NCBI RefSeq assembly: GCF_044466355.1
Contig: NZ_JBITMQ010000012.1
Location: 124,001-188,000 of the forward strand
Origin: Actinophytocola sp044466355
GTDB lineage: Bacteria > Actinomycetota > Actinomycetes > Mycobacteriales > Pseudonocardiaceae
Direction: 5' to 3'
DNA: 64,000 nucleotides
Positions 8,808 through 17,792 of the stretch are shown piece after piece. Position 1 is the first letter of the stretch. Each line of letters starts with the position of its first letter. The notes beneath the pieces were generated by a model. It searched no databases, had not been told where the DNA came from, and saw only the letters and a program-made list of their open reading frames with translations. Made by a program: the position numbers and the translations under genes.

Positions 8808-9341
8808 ATGGAGATCACGACCTGGTACCTGGAGCAGCGCGGCCCGGACGAGCTGAACGCGGCTCGTCCGGCGCCGGTCACCGTCACCCGCGCCGAGGTG
8901 GTGAGCCCGGAGCTGAACCGCTTCCTGTACACGGCGGTCGGCGGTGACTGGTTCTGGCTCGACCGTCTCGGGTGGACGTGGCAGCAGTGGCACGACTGGC
9001 TGTCGCGGCCCGGCGTGGAGACCTGGGTCGCCTACCGGCGCGGGACTCCCGCCGGGTACGTCGAACTGGCCGCCGCCGGTGGCGAGGTCGAGATCGTGTA
9101 CTTCGGTCTGCTCCCGGCGTTCGTGGGGCAGGGCATCGGCGGTCACCTGCTCACCGTCGCGTTGCGGCGGGCATGGGAGCTGACCGGTGAGCGGGTGTGG
9201 GTGCACACCTGCTCGCTCGACGGGCCCGCGGCGCTCGCGAACTACCAGGCGCGCGGCATGACGCTCTACCGGACGGAAACGACGGACGAGGCGATGCCCG
9301 CGGAACCGCCCGGGCCGTGGCCGGGTGCCCGGGGTCAGTAA
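8808..9341 (+). CDS. GNAT-family N-acetyltransferase
   Basis: A 177-residue cytosolic acetyltransferase. The acetyl-CoA-binding motif A is clear: VEIVYFGLLPAFVGQGIGGH (beta4, then the Q/RxxGxG/A pyrophosphate loop as QGIGGH), followed by the NYQARGM segment common at the end of the fold. The Trp-rich central stretch (WFWLDRLGWTWQQWHDWL) is seen in a subgroup annotated as acetyltransferases of unknown substrate. It follows the esterase gene after 21 bases and may be co-transcribed. Its 3' end overlaps the convergent SMP-30 gene by 7 bases. Confidence 0.86.
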   Translation: MEITTWYLEQRGPDELNAARPAPVTVTRAEVVSPELNRFLYTAVGGDWFWLDRLGWTWQQWHDWLSRPGVETWVAYRRGTPAGYVELAAAGGEVEIVYFGLLPAFVGQGIGGHLLTVALRRAWELTGERVWVHTCSLDGPAALANYQARGMTLYRTETTDEAMPAEPPGPWPGARGQ

Positions 9342-10234
9342 CGCGCGCCTGTGAAGGTGACCTTCAGGCTGTACAGGGAACCGCCTGCCGTGATGAACAG
9401 GTCGTTGCGCCGCGCGCCGCCGAACGCGACGTTCGACACCGGCTCGGGGAGCAGGAGCTTGCCGAGCAGCGTGCCGTCCGGGTGGAAACAGTGCACCCCG
9501 TCCCAGGCGGCGGCCCACACGCGGCCCATGTCGTCGAGGCGGATGCCGTCGAACCGGCCGAAGTCGCACTCGGCGAAGATCTCGCCACCGGCCAGCGTGT
9601 TGTCGTCGAGGACGTCGAACACCCTGATGTGGCTGGGTTCCTGGCGCGTGTCCACCACGTACAGCCTGCGCTCGTCGGGGGAGAACGCCAGGCCGTTGGG
9701 GCGGCAGAAGTCCGTCGCCACCGCGGTGACCGTGCCGTCGAGGTCCAGGCGGTACACGTGGCACGCGCCGATCTCGCTCTCGGCGCGGTGACCCTCGTAG
9801 TCGTCGGCGATGCCGTAGCTCGGGTCGGTGAACCAGATCGTGTCGTCCGCGCGGACGACGACGTCATTGGGGCTGTTGAGCCGTTTCCCGTGCCAGTGCG
9901 TGGCGAGGACGGTGATCGTGCCGTCGTGCTCGGTGCGGGTGACGCGCCGGGCGCCCTGCTCGCACGTGATCAGCCTGCCCTGGCGGTCGATCGTGTTCCC
10001 GTTGGCGTGGCCGGTGTTCTCGCGGAACACGCCGACCGCGCCGCTCGTCTCGTCCCACCGCAGCAGCCGCTCGTTCGGGATGTCGCTCCACACGAGGTAG
10101 CGCCCGGCGGGGAAGTAGACCGGCCCCTCGGACTTGCGGGCGTCGGTGTGGAGCCGCTGGACCACGAAGTCGCCGTCGAGACGGGCGAACCGCTCGTCGA
10201 CGAGTTTGAACTCGGCTGGGATGGTGTTCGACAT
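9335..10234 (-). CDS. SMP-30/gluconolactonase-family lactonase
   Basis: A 299-residue six-bladed beta-propeller enzyme that opens sugar or related lactones using one divalent metal. Expected metal ligands are visible: Glu in KSEGPVYF near residue 36, Asn in NSPNDVVV, a further Asn in CRPNGLAF and Asp in RFDGIRLDD. No signal peptide is seen, so it is cytosolic. The ATG at 10234 is only 35 bases from the divergent Lrp-type regulator, which is therefore its likely regulator. The substrate (gluconolactone, another aldonolactone or a xenobiotic lactone) cannot be told apart here. Confidence 0.9.
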   Translation of the reverse strand: MSNTIPAEFKLVDERFARLDGDFVVQRLHTDARKSEGPVYFPAGRYLVWSDIPNERLLRWDETSGAVGVFRENTGHANGNTIDRQGRLITCEQGARRVTRTEHDGTITVLATHWHGKRLNSPNDVVVRADDTIWFTDPSYGIADDYEGHRAESEIGACHVYRLDLDGTVTAVATDFCRPNGLAFSPDERRLYVVDTRQEPSHIRVFDVLDDNTLAGGEIFAECDFGRFDGIRLDDMGRVWAAAWDGVHCFHPDGTLLGKLLLPEPVSNVAFGGARRNDLFITAGGSLYSLKVTFTGARY

Positions 10235-10269
10235 GACCGCGACTCTACCGAACGAGATATGGTGAACAA

Positions 10270-10728
10270 GTGGATGAGTTGGATCAGATTCTGTTGAGCG
10301 CGCTCCGTGTGGACGCCACCCAGTCGTACGCGACGCTCGGGAAGCTGGCGGGTCTCTCGGCGGGCGCCGCCCATGAACGGGTGCGCAAGCTGCGGGAGCG
10401 CGGTGTCATCCGCCGCACCACCATCGACGTCGACCCCGTCGCCGTCGGACGGCCGGTGCTGGCGTTCGTCCTGGTCGAGGCGAACGCCTGGATGGGGGAG
10501 GAGGCGACGCACGCCGCACTGCGGGAGCTGCCGGAGTTGGAGGAGGCACACGTCATCGCCGGGTCCGCGGCCCTGCTGGTGAAGGTCCGGACCGGCACGA
10601 CCGAGGAACTGCAGGACGTGCTGCGCAGGCTCTTCATGATCGACGGCGTCAGTGGCACGCAGACGATCGTGGTGCTGGAAACCGTGTTCGAGGGGGCCGG
10701 CGGTCCGCAGGCCCCCTCGAACGGCTAG
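10270..10728 (+). CDS. Lrp/AsnC-family transcriptional regulator
   Basis: A 152-residue regulator: an N-terminal helix-turn-helix (LDQILLSALRVDATQSYATL, then AAHERVRKLRERGVI) followed by an Lrp ligand-binding/oligomerisation domain (VLAFVLVEANAW to the end). Members bind amino acids or related metabolites as octamers. The gene diverges from the SMP-30 lactonase gene with 35 bases between, so a shared operator is likely. The start is a GTG with no strong ribosome-binding site. The stop lies in a CTAG that is also the stop of the convergent membrane-protein gene, a 4-base overlap. Confidence 0.9.
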   Translation: MDELDQILLSALRVDATQSYATLGKLAGLSAGAAHERVRKLRERGVIRRTTIDVDPVAVGRPVLAFVLVEANAWMGEEATHAALRELPELEEAHVIAGSAALLVKVRTGTTEELQDVLRRLFMIDGVSGTQTIVVLETVFEGAGGPQAPSNG

Positions 10729-11324
10729 ATGCTGTCGCAGGTCGCCATCGCGAACGCGCCGGACGCGGTCGCGGTCTTCACGACCTCGCCGTCGACCGTC
10801 AGCTTGCAGGTCACGCTGCCGCCGTCGGCGCCGGTCGAGACGATCAGCTGACCGTCCTTGATGATGCCGGTGGTCGTGACCTCCTTGCGCCACGGCAGCT
10901 TCGTGACGGTCTCCTGGTTGGTGGTCATCTCGTCGCCGTAGGTCGAGTAGGTGATGTCCGCGGACGGCGCGTCGCCGGTCACCTCGTACACGATCACGGC
11001 TTCGCGGTTCGCCTCCTCCCGCACGTCGTCGACGGCCTTGTTCCACACGGCCACCCACAGCACGCAGATGACGAGCCCGACGATCGACACCACGAGCCCG
11101 GCGATCGAGAGCCCCTTGTTCGTCGCGCGGCCCTTGGCGGCCTTGCTGATGCCGACGGCGGAGAAGATGATCCCGAGGATCACGAGCGGCCAGGCCACGA
11201 CACCGATCAGCGGGATGAACGAGAACAGGAGCCCGATGAGGCCGACGACGAATCCGGCGGTGCCAAGGCCGTTGCTCGGCCTCGCGGTGGGCTGCTGCGG
11301 CGGGTTCGGGGCGTACTGGGTCAC
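10725..11324 (-). CDS. DUF4190 membrane protein with MmpS-like extracellular domain
   Basis: A 199-residue protein. The N-terminus is Pro/Gln-rich (residues 1-20), two DUF4190-type hydrophobic hairpins follow (~22-58 and ~70-98, each with a GLGTAGFVVGLIG-like start), and the last ~85 residues are a beta-rich exported domain (VIVYEVTGDA to MATCDS) resembling the MmpS transport-accessory fold. Two Cys in the C-terminal domain may pair. Function is unknown; the architecture suggests a cell-envelope role. GTG 11324 is chosen because AAAGGA lies 8 bases upstream; the longer frame adds implausible sequence. Confidence 0.82.
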   Translation of the reverse strand: MTQYAPNPPQQPTARPSNGLGTAGFVVGLIGLLFSFIPLIGVVAWPLVILGIIFSAVGISKAAKGRATNKGLSIAGLVVSIVGLVICVLWVAVWNKAVDDVREEANREAVIVYEVTGDAPSADITYSTYGDEMTTNQETVTKLPWRKEVTTTGIIKDGQLIVSTGADGGSVTCKLTVDGEVVKTATASGAFAMATCDSI

Positions 11325-11482
11325 GGAAGGTCCTTTCGGGAAAAAGTGATGCCGCGAATGCAAGCAATCAAGGCGCGGTGATCGCGTCGTACGCAGGCCG
11401 TCAGGCGTTACGACTTTCGATGTAATCCATCTCATCGGAACGGTCGATGAGGACGCGCCGAGGTGGTCCGTACGCTCTGCGC

Positions 11483-12646
11483 ATGGGACGGCGGGTGCTC
11501 GGCGTGGTGATCACCGTGATCGCGGTGGCGGTCAGCGTGGTGAGCAGCTTCTACGCGTTCGGCGCCGACGGCTACGTGCCACCGGACCGCAACCTGCACC
11601 CGACTGTCCTCACTGTCCTTTCCTTCCTCGCGGCCATCGGCGCGGCGGTGATGTTGTGCTGGCGGCACCAGAAACCGGAGCTGGTGCTCGGCATCGCACT
11701 GGTGCCCGCGTTCCTGGCGTCGGACTCGCTGGCGGCGCTCGTCGCACTCGCGGCCCTGGCCGCCACCCGCCGCGACCGCCTGCTCTGGCTCGCCGGTGCC
11801 CTCACCTACGCGGCGACGTCCTTGGCGGTGTGGCGCGACGCCGGCTGGCACCCCGAGGTGACGATCGCGGGCACGTGGGTACCGGCGACGGTGCCGGGCA
11901 ACCTGATCGGCGTGCTGGTGACAGCGGCCGTACTGACGGCGATCCCGCTCACGGTCGGCATCCTGCGAGGCACGCGAGCGGACCTCAGACAGCGCGAACT
12001 ACGCGAGTCGGCGCTGCGGGACGAGATGACCCGTCAGGAAGAGCGCTCGCGCATCGCCCACGAGATGCACGACGTGCTCGGCCACCGTCTCTCGTTGCTG
12101 TCGCTGCAGGCAGGCGCCCTGGAGGTCACCGACCAGACGTCGACGAGCGAGGTCGCCCGCACCGTACGCACGACCGCGAAGCAGTCACTGGACGACCTCC
12201 GCCAGGTCATCGGCGTGCTGCGCGACGGCAGGGACTTCCAGCTGTCGTCGGGCCCGGCACCCACACTGACGGACCTCCCCGCACTCGTGGCGGAAACCAG
12301 GAAAGCCGCCGTGGCGGTCAACCTGACCGTGCTGCTCGACCAGGCGGGAAGCACCCCCGCACCGTTGGGCATGGCGGTGTACCGGATCGTGCAGGAGTCA
12401 CTGACCAACCTCCTGCGCCACGCCCCAGGCGCCCCCGCGGACGTGACGGTCCGCGGCGGCCCGGGCGGGGGCGTGACCCTGGAGGTCGTGAACCCGCTGG
12501 TCCCGGCCGCCCCGAACCCGGGCAGCGGCACCGGCCTCACCGGCATCTCCGAACGCGTGACCGCGCTGGGCGGCACCGTGTCGGCAGGCCCGACACCCGA
12601 GGGGACGTTCGCGGTACGCGCCTGGCTCCCGTGGCAACCGACGTGA
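11483..12646 (+). CDS. NarL-type sensor histidine kinase
   Basis: A 387-residue membrane sensor. The N-terminal half has about five membrane segments and only short loops, so the signal is probably sensed in or at the membrane. The dimerisation domain carries RIAHEMHDVLGHRLSLL with phospho-acceptor His196, and the ATPase domain has VYRIVQESLTNLLRHA (N box) and GTGLTGISERV (G box). The ATG at 11483 is taken because the first membrane helix begins a few residues later. The partner response regulator starts 15 bases downstream, so the two form an operon. The regulated target is not apparent. Confidence 0.93.
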   Translation: MGRRVLGVVITVIAVAVSVVSSFYAFGADGYVPPDRNLHPTVLTVLSFLAAIGAAVMLCWRHQKPELVLGIALVPAFLASDSLAALVALAALAATRRDRLLWLAGALTYAATSLAVWRDAGWHPEVTIAGTWVPATVPGNLIGVLVTAAVLTAIPLTVGILRGTRADLRQRELRESALRDEMTRQEERSRIAHEMHDVLGHRLSLLSLQAGALEVTDQTSTSEVARTVRTTAKQSLDDLRQVIGVLRDGRDFQLSSGPAPTLTDLPALVAETRKAAVAVNLTVLLDQAGSTPAPLGMAVYRIVQESLTNLLRHAPGAPADVTVRGGPGGGVTLEVVNPLVPAAPNPGSGTGLTGISERVTALGGTVSAGPTPEGTFAVRAWLPWQPT

Positions 12647-12661
12647 CCCTACGATGTCCCG

Positions 12662-13324
12662 GTGACTCAGCTGCGGGTGCTGCTCGTCGACGACGACCCG
12701 CTCGTGCGTACCGGCTTGTCGATGATCCTGGGCAGTGCCCCGGACATCGAGGTGGCCGGCGAGGCGAGCGACGGGGACGAGGCCGTCACCCGCGTACGCG
12801 CGACGGCCCCCGACGTCGTGATCATGGACATCCGCATGCGGCGCATGGACGGCCTGGCTGCCACGAAAGCCGTGACCGCCCTCACCGACGCACCCAAGGT
12901 CCTGGTGCTGACCACCTACGACCTCGACGAGTACGTGTTCGACGCCCTGGCCGCGGGCGCGAGCGGGTTCCTCCTCAAGGAGGGCTCGCCGCAGGAGATC
13001 ATCGACGCCGTCCGCACCGTCGCCAGGGGTGACGTCATGCTGTCACCCGGCACCACCCGCAAACTCGTGGGTCACTTCGTCGCGGCCCGGGCGAACCCCC
13101 GCCGACAGCGTGCCGTGACCAGACTGGCCACCCTCTCGGACCGCGAACGCGAAGTCGTCACCGCCGTCGCCCAGGGAAAGTCGAACGCCGACATCGCGGC
13201 CGAACTCTTCCTCAGCGAGGCGACCGTGAAGACCCACATCACCAGGACCTTCGCGAAGCTCGACATCACCAACCGGGTCCAACTGACGATCTTCGCCTAC
13301 GAAGCGGGCATGGTCACCCCGTAG
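12662..13324 (+). CDS. NarL/LuxR-family response regulator
   Basis: A 220-residue DNA-binding response regulator. The receiver domain has the acidic pocket LLVDDDPL, phospho-acceptor Asp56 in IMDIRM, Thr in LTTYD and Lys106 in FLLKEGSP. The C-terminal LuxR helix-turn-helix reads LSDREREVVTAVAQGKSNAD, then ATVKTHITRTFAKL. It starts at a GTG 15 bases after the histidine kinase gene and is its cognate partner. The operon ends here; the next gene is convergent. Confidence 0.95.
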   Translation: MTQLRVLLVDDDPLVRTGLSMILGSAPDIEVAGEASDGDEAVTRVRATAPDVVIMDIRMRRMDGLAATKAVTALTDAPKVLVLTTYDLDEYVFDALAAGASGFLLKEGSPQEIIDAVRTVARGDVMLSPGTTRKLVGHFVAARANPRRQRAVTRLATLSDREREVVTAVAQGKSNADIAAELFLSEATVKTHITRTFAKLDITNRVQLTIFAYEAGMVTP

Positions 13325-13430
13325 CACCCGGCCGAGACCGTCGCGACGGCCCGGGACCGCCCCGAGGTTGGTGCTCTTCCGGGGCTGGTACCGGCGCGGA
13401 ATCGGCGTAGCTCCTGGACCGGTGCTGCGA

Positions 13431-15923
13431 TCACAGGCGTGGGTCCACCGGCTCCGACTCCAGTGCCAGCACCGCGAACACGGGCTCATGCACTCGCCAC
13501 AACGGCTCCTCCTCCACAAATCTCGTCAACGACTCGATCCCCAATGCGTACTCACGCAACGCCAGCGACCGCTTCCGGCCCAGCACCCGCTGCCGCAAGC
13601 GCCGCAGGTGCTCCGGCTCCGTGTAGTCGGGGCCGTAGATGATGCGTAAGTACTCCCTGCCCCGGCACTTCACGCCCGGCTGCACCAGCTTCCCGGCCAC
13701 GGACGGGTCGGCGGGCTTCACCACCATGCCCTCGCCGCCCGCGTCCGTCAGCGACGTCCACCACTCGACACCAGCCGCCACCGACGTCTCGTCCGACAGG
13801 TCCACCGTCAGTCGCCGCGTCCGGCGTAACAGCTCAGGATCTGCCGCCACCAGCCGGTCCAGGACGTCCACGTGCCACGACCGCGGCTGCGTCGCGTGCA
13901 CGTGCCCTTCCGCGGCCAGCACCGTGAACGGCGCCAGCGACACCCCGTCCAGCCCGTCGACCGGCCAGCAGTACCGGCCGTACGCCTCGACGTAGGCCCG
14001 CGCGTTCGACAGCCGGGACCGCTGGCGCGCCAACAGGTCCGCCACGTCCGCGCCCCGGGCCGACGCCTGCTCCAGTGCGGACACCGCCGTCGGCAACGCC
14101 GCCGTCGCCGCCGCACCCACCGGCGCGTACTGCCGTCGCAGCAACTGGCCCGCCTTCGCCGACCACGGCAACAACTCCGCGTCGAGGATCACCCAGTCGC
14201 TGTCCACGGTGGACCACAGGTCGGCCGCGGTCGCGGCCGCGCGTAACCGGTCCAGGAACGCTGTCGGTTCGGGAAAGAACGCACGGCCCGTTCGTGTGTA
14301 GACCGCACCGGCTCCGCCGTCGAGCGCACCGAACCGCCGCTCGCCGACCGCGGCGTCGCGGCACAGCACGACGACCGCCCGTGATCCCATGTGCTTCTCC
14401 TCGCACACGACCTCGGGTACGCCGTCGGCACGGTAGGCGTCGAACGCCTCGAGCGGATGCTCCAGCATTCCGTCCACAGTGGAGGTCGCGCACGGCGCCA
14501 TCGTCGGTGGCAGGTACGGCAACCACTGCGGTGCGATCGCGAACCGGCTCATCACCTCGAGCGCGCCCGCCGCGTTCTCCTCGCGCACCTTGAGCCTGCC
14601 CATCAGACGCGCCTCGACGTGCCGGGTGCCGAGGACGTCGTCGATCCGCAACATGTCCGGTGCACGCGTGGGTGCGTCGAGCGGCTTGGCCGGCTCGTAG
14701 TGCACGCGCTCGGCGGGCACCGACACCAGCTCCTTCGACGGCCACCGCAGCGCGGTCAGCGTGCCGCCGAACACGCAGCCGGTGTCCAGGCAGATGGTGT
14801 TGTTGATCCACTCCGCCTTCGGCACCGGTGTGTGCCCGTACACGACGGTGGCCGCGCCGCGATAGTCGTTCGCCCACGGGTAACGCACCGGAAGGCCGTA
14901 CTCGTCGGTCTCGCCCGTCGTCTCGCCGTACAGGCAGAACGAGCGCACCCGTCCGGACGAGCGGCCCTGGTACTCCTCCTTGAGCCCGGCGTGCGCCACG
15001 ACGAGCTTCCCGCCGTCCAGCCGGTAGTGGCTCACGAGCCCGTACATGAACTCCCGCGCGTTCTTGCGGAACTCCTCGGTCTCCTCGGACAGCTGTGCCA
15101 GGGACTCCGCCAGCCCGTGGGACACGCGCACGTCGCGGCCGTCGAGGGCGCGCACGAGCTTGCTCTCGTGGTTGCCGGACACGCAGAGCGCGGTACCCGC
15201 CGCGACCATGCCCATCACCAACCGCAGCACGCCAGGGGTGTCGGGGCCCCGGTCGACGAGGTCGCCGACGAACACCGCGGTGCGGCCCTCCGGGTGGAAC
15301 GCGCCGTCCGCGCTGACCACGTATCCCAGCCGCGTCAACAGGGTCACCAGCTCGGAGTGGCAGCCGTGTACGTCGCCGATGATGTCGAACGGCCCGGTCA
15401 GCTCACGCTTGTCGTTGTACGCCCTCTCGTACTCGATCGCCACGTCCTCGTCCGGGGACAGCACGTGAACCTTGCGGAACCCCTCCTTCGCCAGGTGCCG
15501 CACGGATCGCCGCAGCGCCTCGTGCTGGCGGCGGATCACGTGGTCGGGCAGATCGCGGTGCCCGCGGTTGCGCTCCCGGAGCACGGCGAGCGGTACGTCG
15601 AACACGATCGCGACCGGCAGCACGTCGTGGTCGCGGGCGAGCGCGACGAGCTTCGCGCGGTCGTCGCGCTGCACGTGCGTGGCGTCGACGACCGTGATCC
15701 GCCCGGACCGCAATCGTTTGCCCGCCACGTAGTGCAGTGCGTCGAACGCGTCGTGGGTCGCCGACTGGTCGTTCTCGTCGTCGGCGACCATCGCGCGGAA
15801 CGCGTCCGACGACAGCACCTGCGTCGCCGCGAAGTGGTCGCGCGCGAAGGTCGACTTGCCGGAGCCGGTGACACCGACGAGCGCGACGAGGCTCAGGTCG
15901 GGTACGGCGATGGTGCGAGTCAT
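13431..15923 (-). CDS. pnkp: Polynucleotide kinase-phosphatase-ligase, RNA repair enzyme
   Basis: Bacterial Pnkp (830 residues) heals and seals broken RNA ends. Domain order fits the family: a 5'-OH kinase (P-loop GVTGSGKST at ~17-25), a calcineurin-like 2',3'-phosphatase (GDVHGCHSE, GDLVDRGPDT, GNHESK), then an adenylyltransferase/ligase domain with nucleophile Lys510 in EEKHMGSRA. In characterised systems the ligase step needs Hen1, and here hen1 is directly upstream with a 4-base ATGA overlap. The ATG at 15923 has AGGAGG just upstream. Likely substrates are tRNAs cut by ribotoxins. All three active sites look intact. Confidence 0.96.
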   Translation of the reverse strand: MTRTIAVPDLSLVALVGVTGSGKSTFARDHFAATQVLSSDAFRAMVADDENDQSATHDAFDALHYVAGKRLRSGRITVVDATHVQRDDRAKLVALARDHDVLPVAIVFDVPLAVLRERNRGHRDLPDHVIRRQHEALRRSVRHLAKEGFRKVHVLSPDEDVAIEYERAYNDKRELTGPFDIIGDVHGCHSELVTLLTRLGYVVSADGAFHPEGRTAVFVGDLVDRGPDTPGVLRLVMGMVAAGTALCVSGNHESKLVRALDGRDVRVSHGLAESLAQLSEETEEFRKNAREFMYGLVSHYRLDGGKLVVAHAGLKEEYQGRSSGRVRSFCLYGETTGETDEYGLPVRYPWANDYRGAATVVYGHTPVPKAEWINNTICLDTGCVFGGTLTALRWPSKELVSVPAERVHYEPAKPLDAPTRAPDMLRIDDVLGTRHVEARLMGRLKVREENAAGALEVMSRFAIAPQWLPYLPPTMAPCATSTVDGMLEHPLEAFDAYRADGVPEVVCEEKHMGSRAVVVLCRDAAVGERRFGALDGGAGAVYTRTGRAFFPEPTAFLDRLRAAATAADLWSTVDSDWVILDAELLPWSAKAGQLLRRQYAPVGAAATAALPTAVSALEQASARGADVADLLARQRSRLSNARAYVEAYGRYCWPVDGLDGVSLAPFTVLAAEGHVHATQPRSWHVDVLDRLVAADPELLRRTRRLTVDLSDETSVAAGVEWWTSLTDAGGEGMVVKPADPSVAGKLVQPGVKCRGREYLRIIYGPDYTEPEHLRRLRQRVLGRKRSLALREYALGIESLTRFVEEEPLWRVHEPVFAVLALESEPVDPRL

Positions 15924-17278
15924 GCCGACCTCCTCGTGAACACGGCGAGCTGTGTCGGCGCGCCGACTTCCTGGTCGACCGGGCCGACCGGAACGAGCCG
16001 GACGTCGTAGCCGTGTGCCGCGCACACGCCGTCCGCCCACGCGGCCATCTCGGCGCGCGTCCACTCGAAACGGTGGTCCGCGTGCCGGAAGTGGCCTGCC
16101 GGCAACGTTTCCCAGCGCACGTTGTACTCGGCGTTCGGTGTCGTCACGAGCACGTGCCGGGGCTTGGCCGATCCGAAGACGGTCGCCGCCAGCGCGGGCA
16201 GCCGTGGTGGGTCGACGTGCTCGACCACTTCGGACAGCACAATCGCGTCGAACCCCTCGATCCGCGCGTCGGCGTAGGTGACCGAGCCCTGGTGCAGGGT
16301 GACGCGCTCGCGCTGCCGCTCGGCGAACCGGTCGACACGGCGGGCCGCGGTGCGCAGCGGGCGCGCGGCGACCTCGACACCGACGATCTCGGTGAGGGTC
16401 GGCTCCGTGACCAGTTCGCGCAACAGCCGCCCCTCACCGCATCCCATGTCGACGACGCGGCGCGCACCGAGGGAACGCAGCTCGTCCACGATCGCCTCCC
16501 GCCGCAGCTGCGCCAGCGACGGCTCGCGCTCCGGCTGCTCCTGCTCCTCGGCGTCCTCCGCGGGCCGGTCGTCCAGCTCGGTCAGCCGTGCGAGCGCTTC
16601 GACGGTGAAGCGCCGTTTGTGCGCGAGGTAGCGGGCGGTGATCAGCTCGCGGTCAGGGTGTGTCGCGAGCCAGTTCCTGCCCGCTCGCAACAACTTGTCC
16701 ACCTCGTCCGCCGCGACCCAGTAGTGCTTGGCGTCGTCGAGGACGGGCAGCAGCACGTACAGCTGGGTCAGCGCGTCCGCGAGCCGCAGCGTGCCGGTGA
16801 GGCGCAGGTCCGCGTACGGGCTGTCGCCCCAGTCGGGGAACGCCGGATCGAGCGGCACGCGCGTGGCGTCGACGGTCCAGCCCAGTGGTGCGAACAACCG
16901 CTCCGCGAGCGCGCCGGGACACGCCGGAAGGCGGATCTCCAAGGGAATCCGAGTCTCGGCGAGCTCGGGGCGGGCGTCGCAGCGGCCGCGCATCGCCGTG
17001 CCGAACACCTTTCCCAACGCGACCGCCAGTAACGACGACGCCGCGTACGGCCGGTCGTTCACGTACTGGCCGAGCGTGTCGCCGCCCTTGCGGACCAGGC
17101 CGACCGGGTCGATCTCCAGTAACAGCGACGCGGTGGTGCGTTCCGGCGTCACCTCCGGGTAGAAGACGTGGGCGGTGCCGGTCGACACGTCGAACCGCTG
17201 CGTGCGGTCCGGGTGTTTGTGCAGCAGGTACCCGAGGTCCGTCGCCGGGGTGTGTGTCGTGGTGACGCTGAGGAACAT
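15920..17278 (-). CDS. hen1: Hen1 3'-terminal RNA ribose 2'-O-methyltransferase
   Basis: Bacterial Hen1 (452 residues) adds a 2'-O-methyl group at the broken RNA end so the repaired site cannot be cut again, and its N-terminal half supports Pnkp ligation. The N-terminal ~240 residues are the Pnkp-interacting part. The methyltransferase domain follows with SAM motif VVDMGCGEGRLLREL and the metal site EVVEHVDPP; a further His lies in FRHADHRFEW. An acidic Glu/Gln stretch (~255-270) links the halves. ATG 17278 is chosen over a longer frame because the family N-terminus (MFLSVTTT) starts there. The stop overlaps the pnkp start. Confidence 0.95.
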   Translation of the reverse strand: MFLSVTTTHTPATDLGYLLHKHPDRTQRFDVSTGTAHVFYPEVTPERTTASLLLEIDPVGLVRKGGDTLGQYVNDRPYAASSLLAVALGKVFGTAMRGRCDARPELAETRIPLEIRLPACPGALAERLFAPLGWTVDATRVPLDPAFPDWGDSPYADLRLTGTLRLADALTQLYVLLPVLDDAKHYWVAADEVDKLLRAGRNWLATHPDRELITARYLAHKRRFTVEALARLTELDDRPAEDAEEQEQPEREPSLAQLRREAIVDELRSLGARRVVDMGCGEGRLLRELVTEPTLTEIVGVEVAARPLRTAARRVDRFAERQRERVTLHQGSVTYADARIEGFDAIVLSEVVEHVDPPRLPALAATVFGSAKPRHVLVTTPNAEYNVRWETLPAGHFRHADHRFEWTRAEMAAWADGVCAAHGYDVRLVPVGPVDQEVGAPTQLAVFTRRSA

Positions 17279-17330
17279 GCGATCGAGTAAACACGAACGG
17301 TCCGACAGCGTCCGCCGCTTTTGTGATCTG

Positions 17331-17792
17331 ATGGCGGCGATGAACGACCGCCTGACCGCTTTCGGTAACCAGCTCATTGATTCGCACATACGTTTGAGGG
17401 AACTGCTCGGCGAACTTCGTGACGGGACGTACGCGGGAGTCGACCTGGCGACTCATTGCTTGACGTTCTGCTCGATCCTGACGGCCCACCACTCGGCCGA
17501 GGACGACGAGGGATTTCCCGTGCTCGCAAGGCATTTCCCGGAGCTGGGGCCGGTGCTGACCGAGCTGAGTCGTGATCATCGCCAGGTCGCCGAGGTGCTC
17601 GATCGGCTGAAAGCGGTGTCCACGATGGATGTCGAGACCGCTGAGCGCGAGCTGGACACACTGGCCGCGTTGCTGGAAACGCACCTGGTCTACGAGGAGA
17701 AGAAGCTCGTCGCGGCGCTCGACCGGCTACGTCCGACGGACGAGGAGGCGCGGGCGGTCGCGCGAGCCGTGACCCTGGCGCGGCGGCGTTAG
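17331..17792 (+). CDS. Hemerythrin-domain (HHE) protein
   Basis: A ~153-residue four-helix-bundle protein with metal-binding His and Glu residues in the expected spacing: HIRLREL, HHSAEDDEGFPVL, DHRQVAEVL and ETHLVYEEKKLV. HHE proteins bind a di-iron centre and take part in oxygen, NO or iron handling. Two in-frame ATGs (17331 and 17340) are possible and neither has a strong ribosome site. It diverges from hen1 with 52 bases between, and its stop overlaps that of the convergent marR gene by 4 bases. Any link to RNA repair is unproven. Confidence 0.85.
   Translation: MAAMNDRLTAFGNQLIDSHIRLRELLGELRDGTYAGVDLATHCLTFCSILTAHHSAEDDEGFPVLARHFPELGPVLTELSRDHRQVAEVLDRLKAVSTMDVETAERELDTLAALLETHLVYEEKKLVAALDRLRPTDEEARAVARAVTLARRR

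Noticed and set aside
14391..16010. A 539-codon + strand frame opposite pnkp
   Set aside because: Composition is that of an antisense shadow and pnkp motifs are intact on the minus strand.
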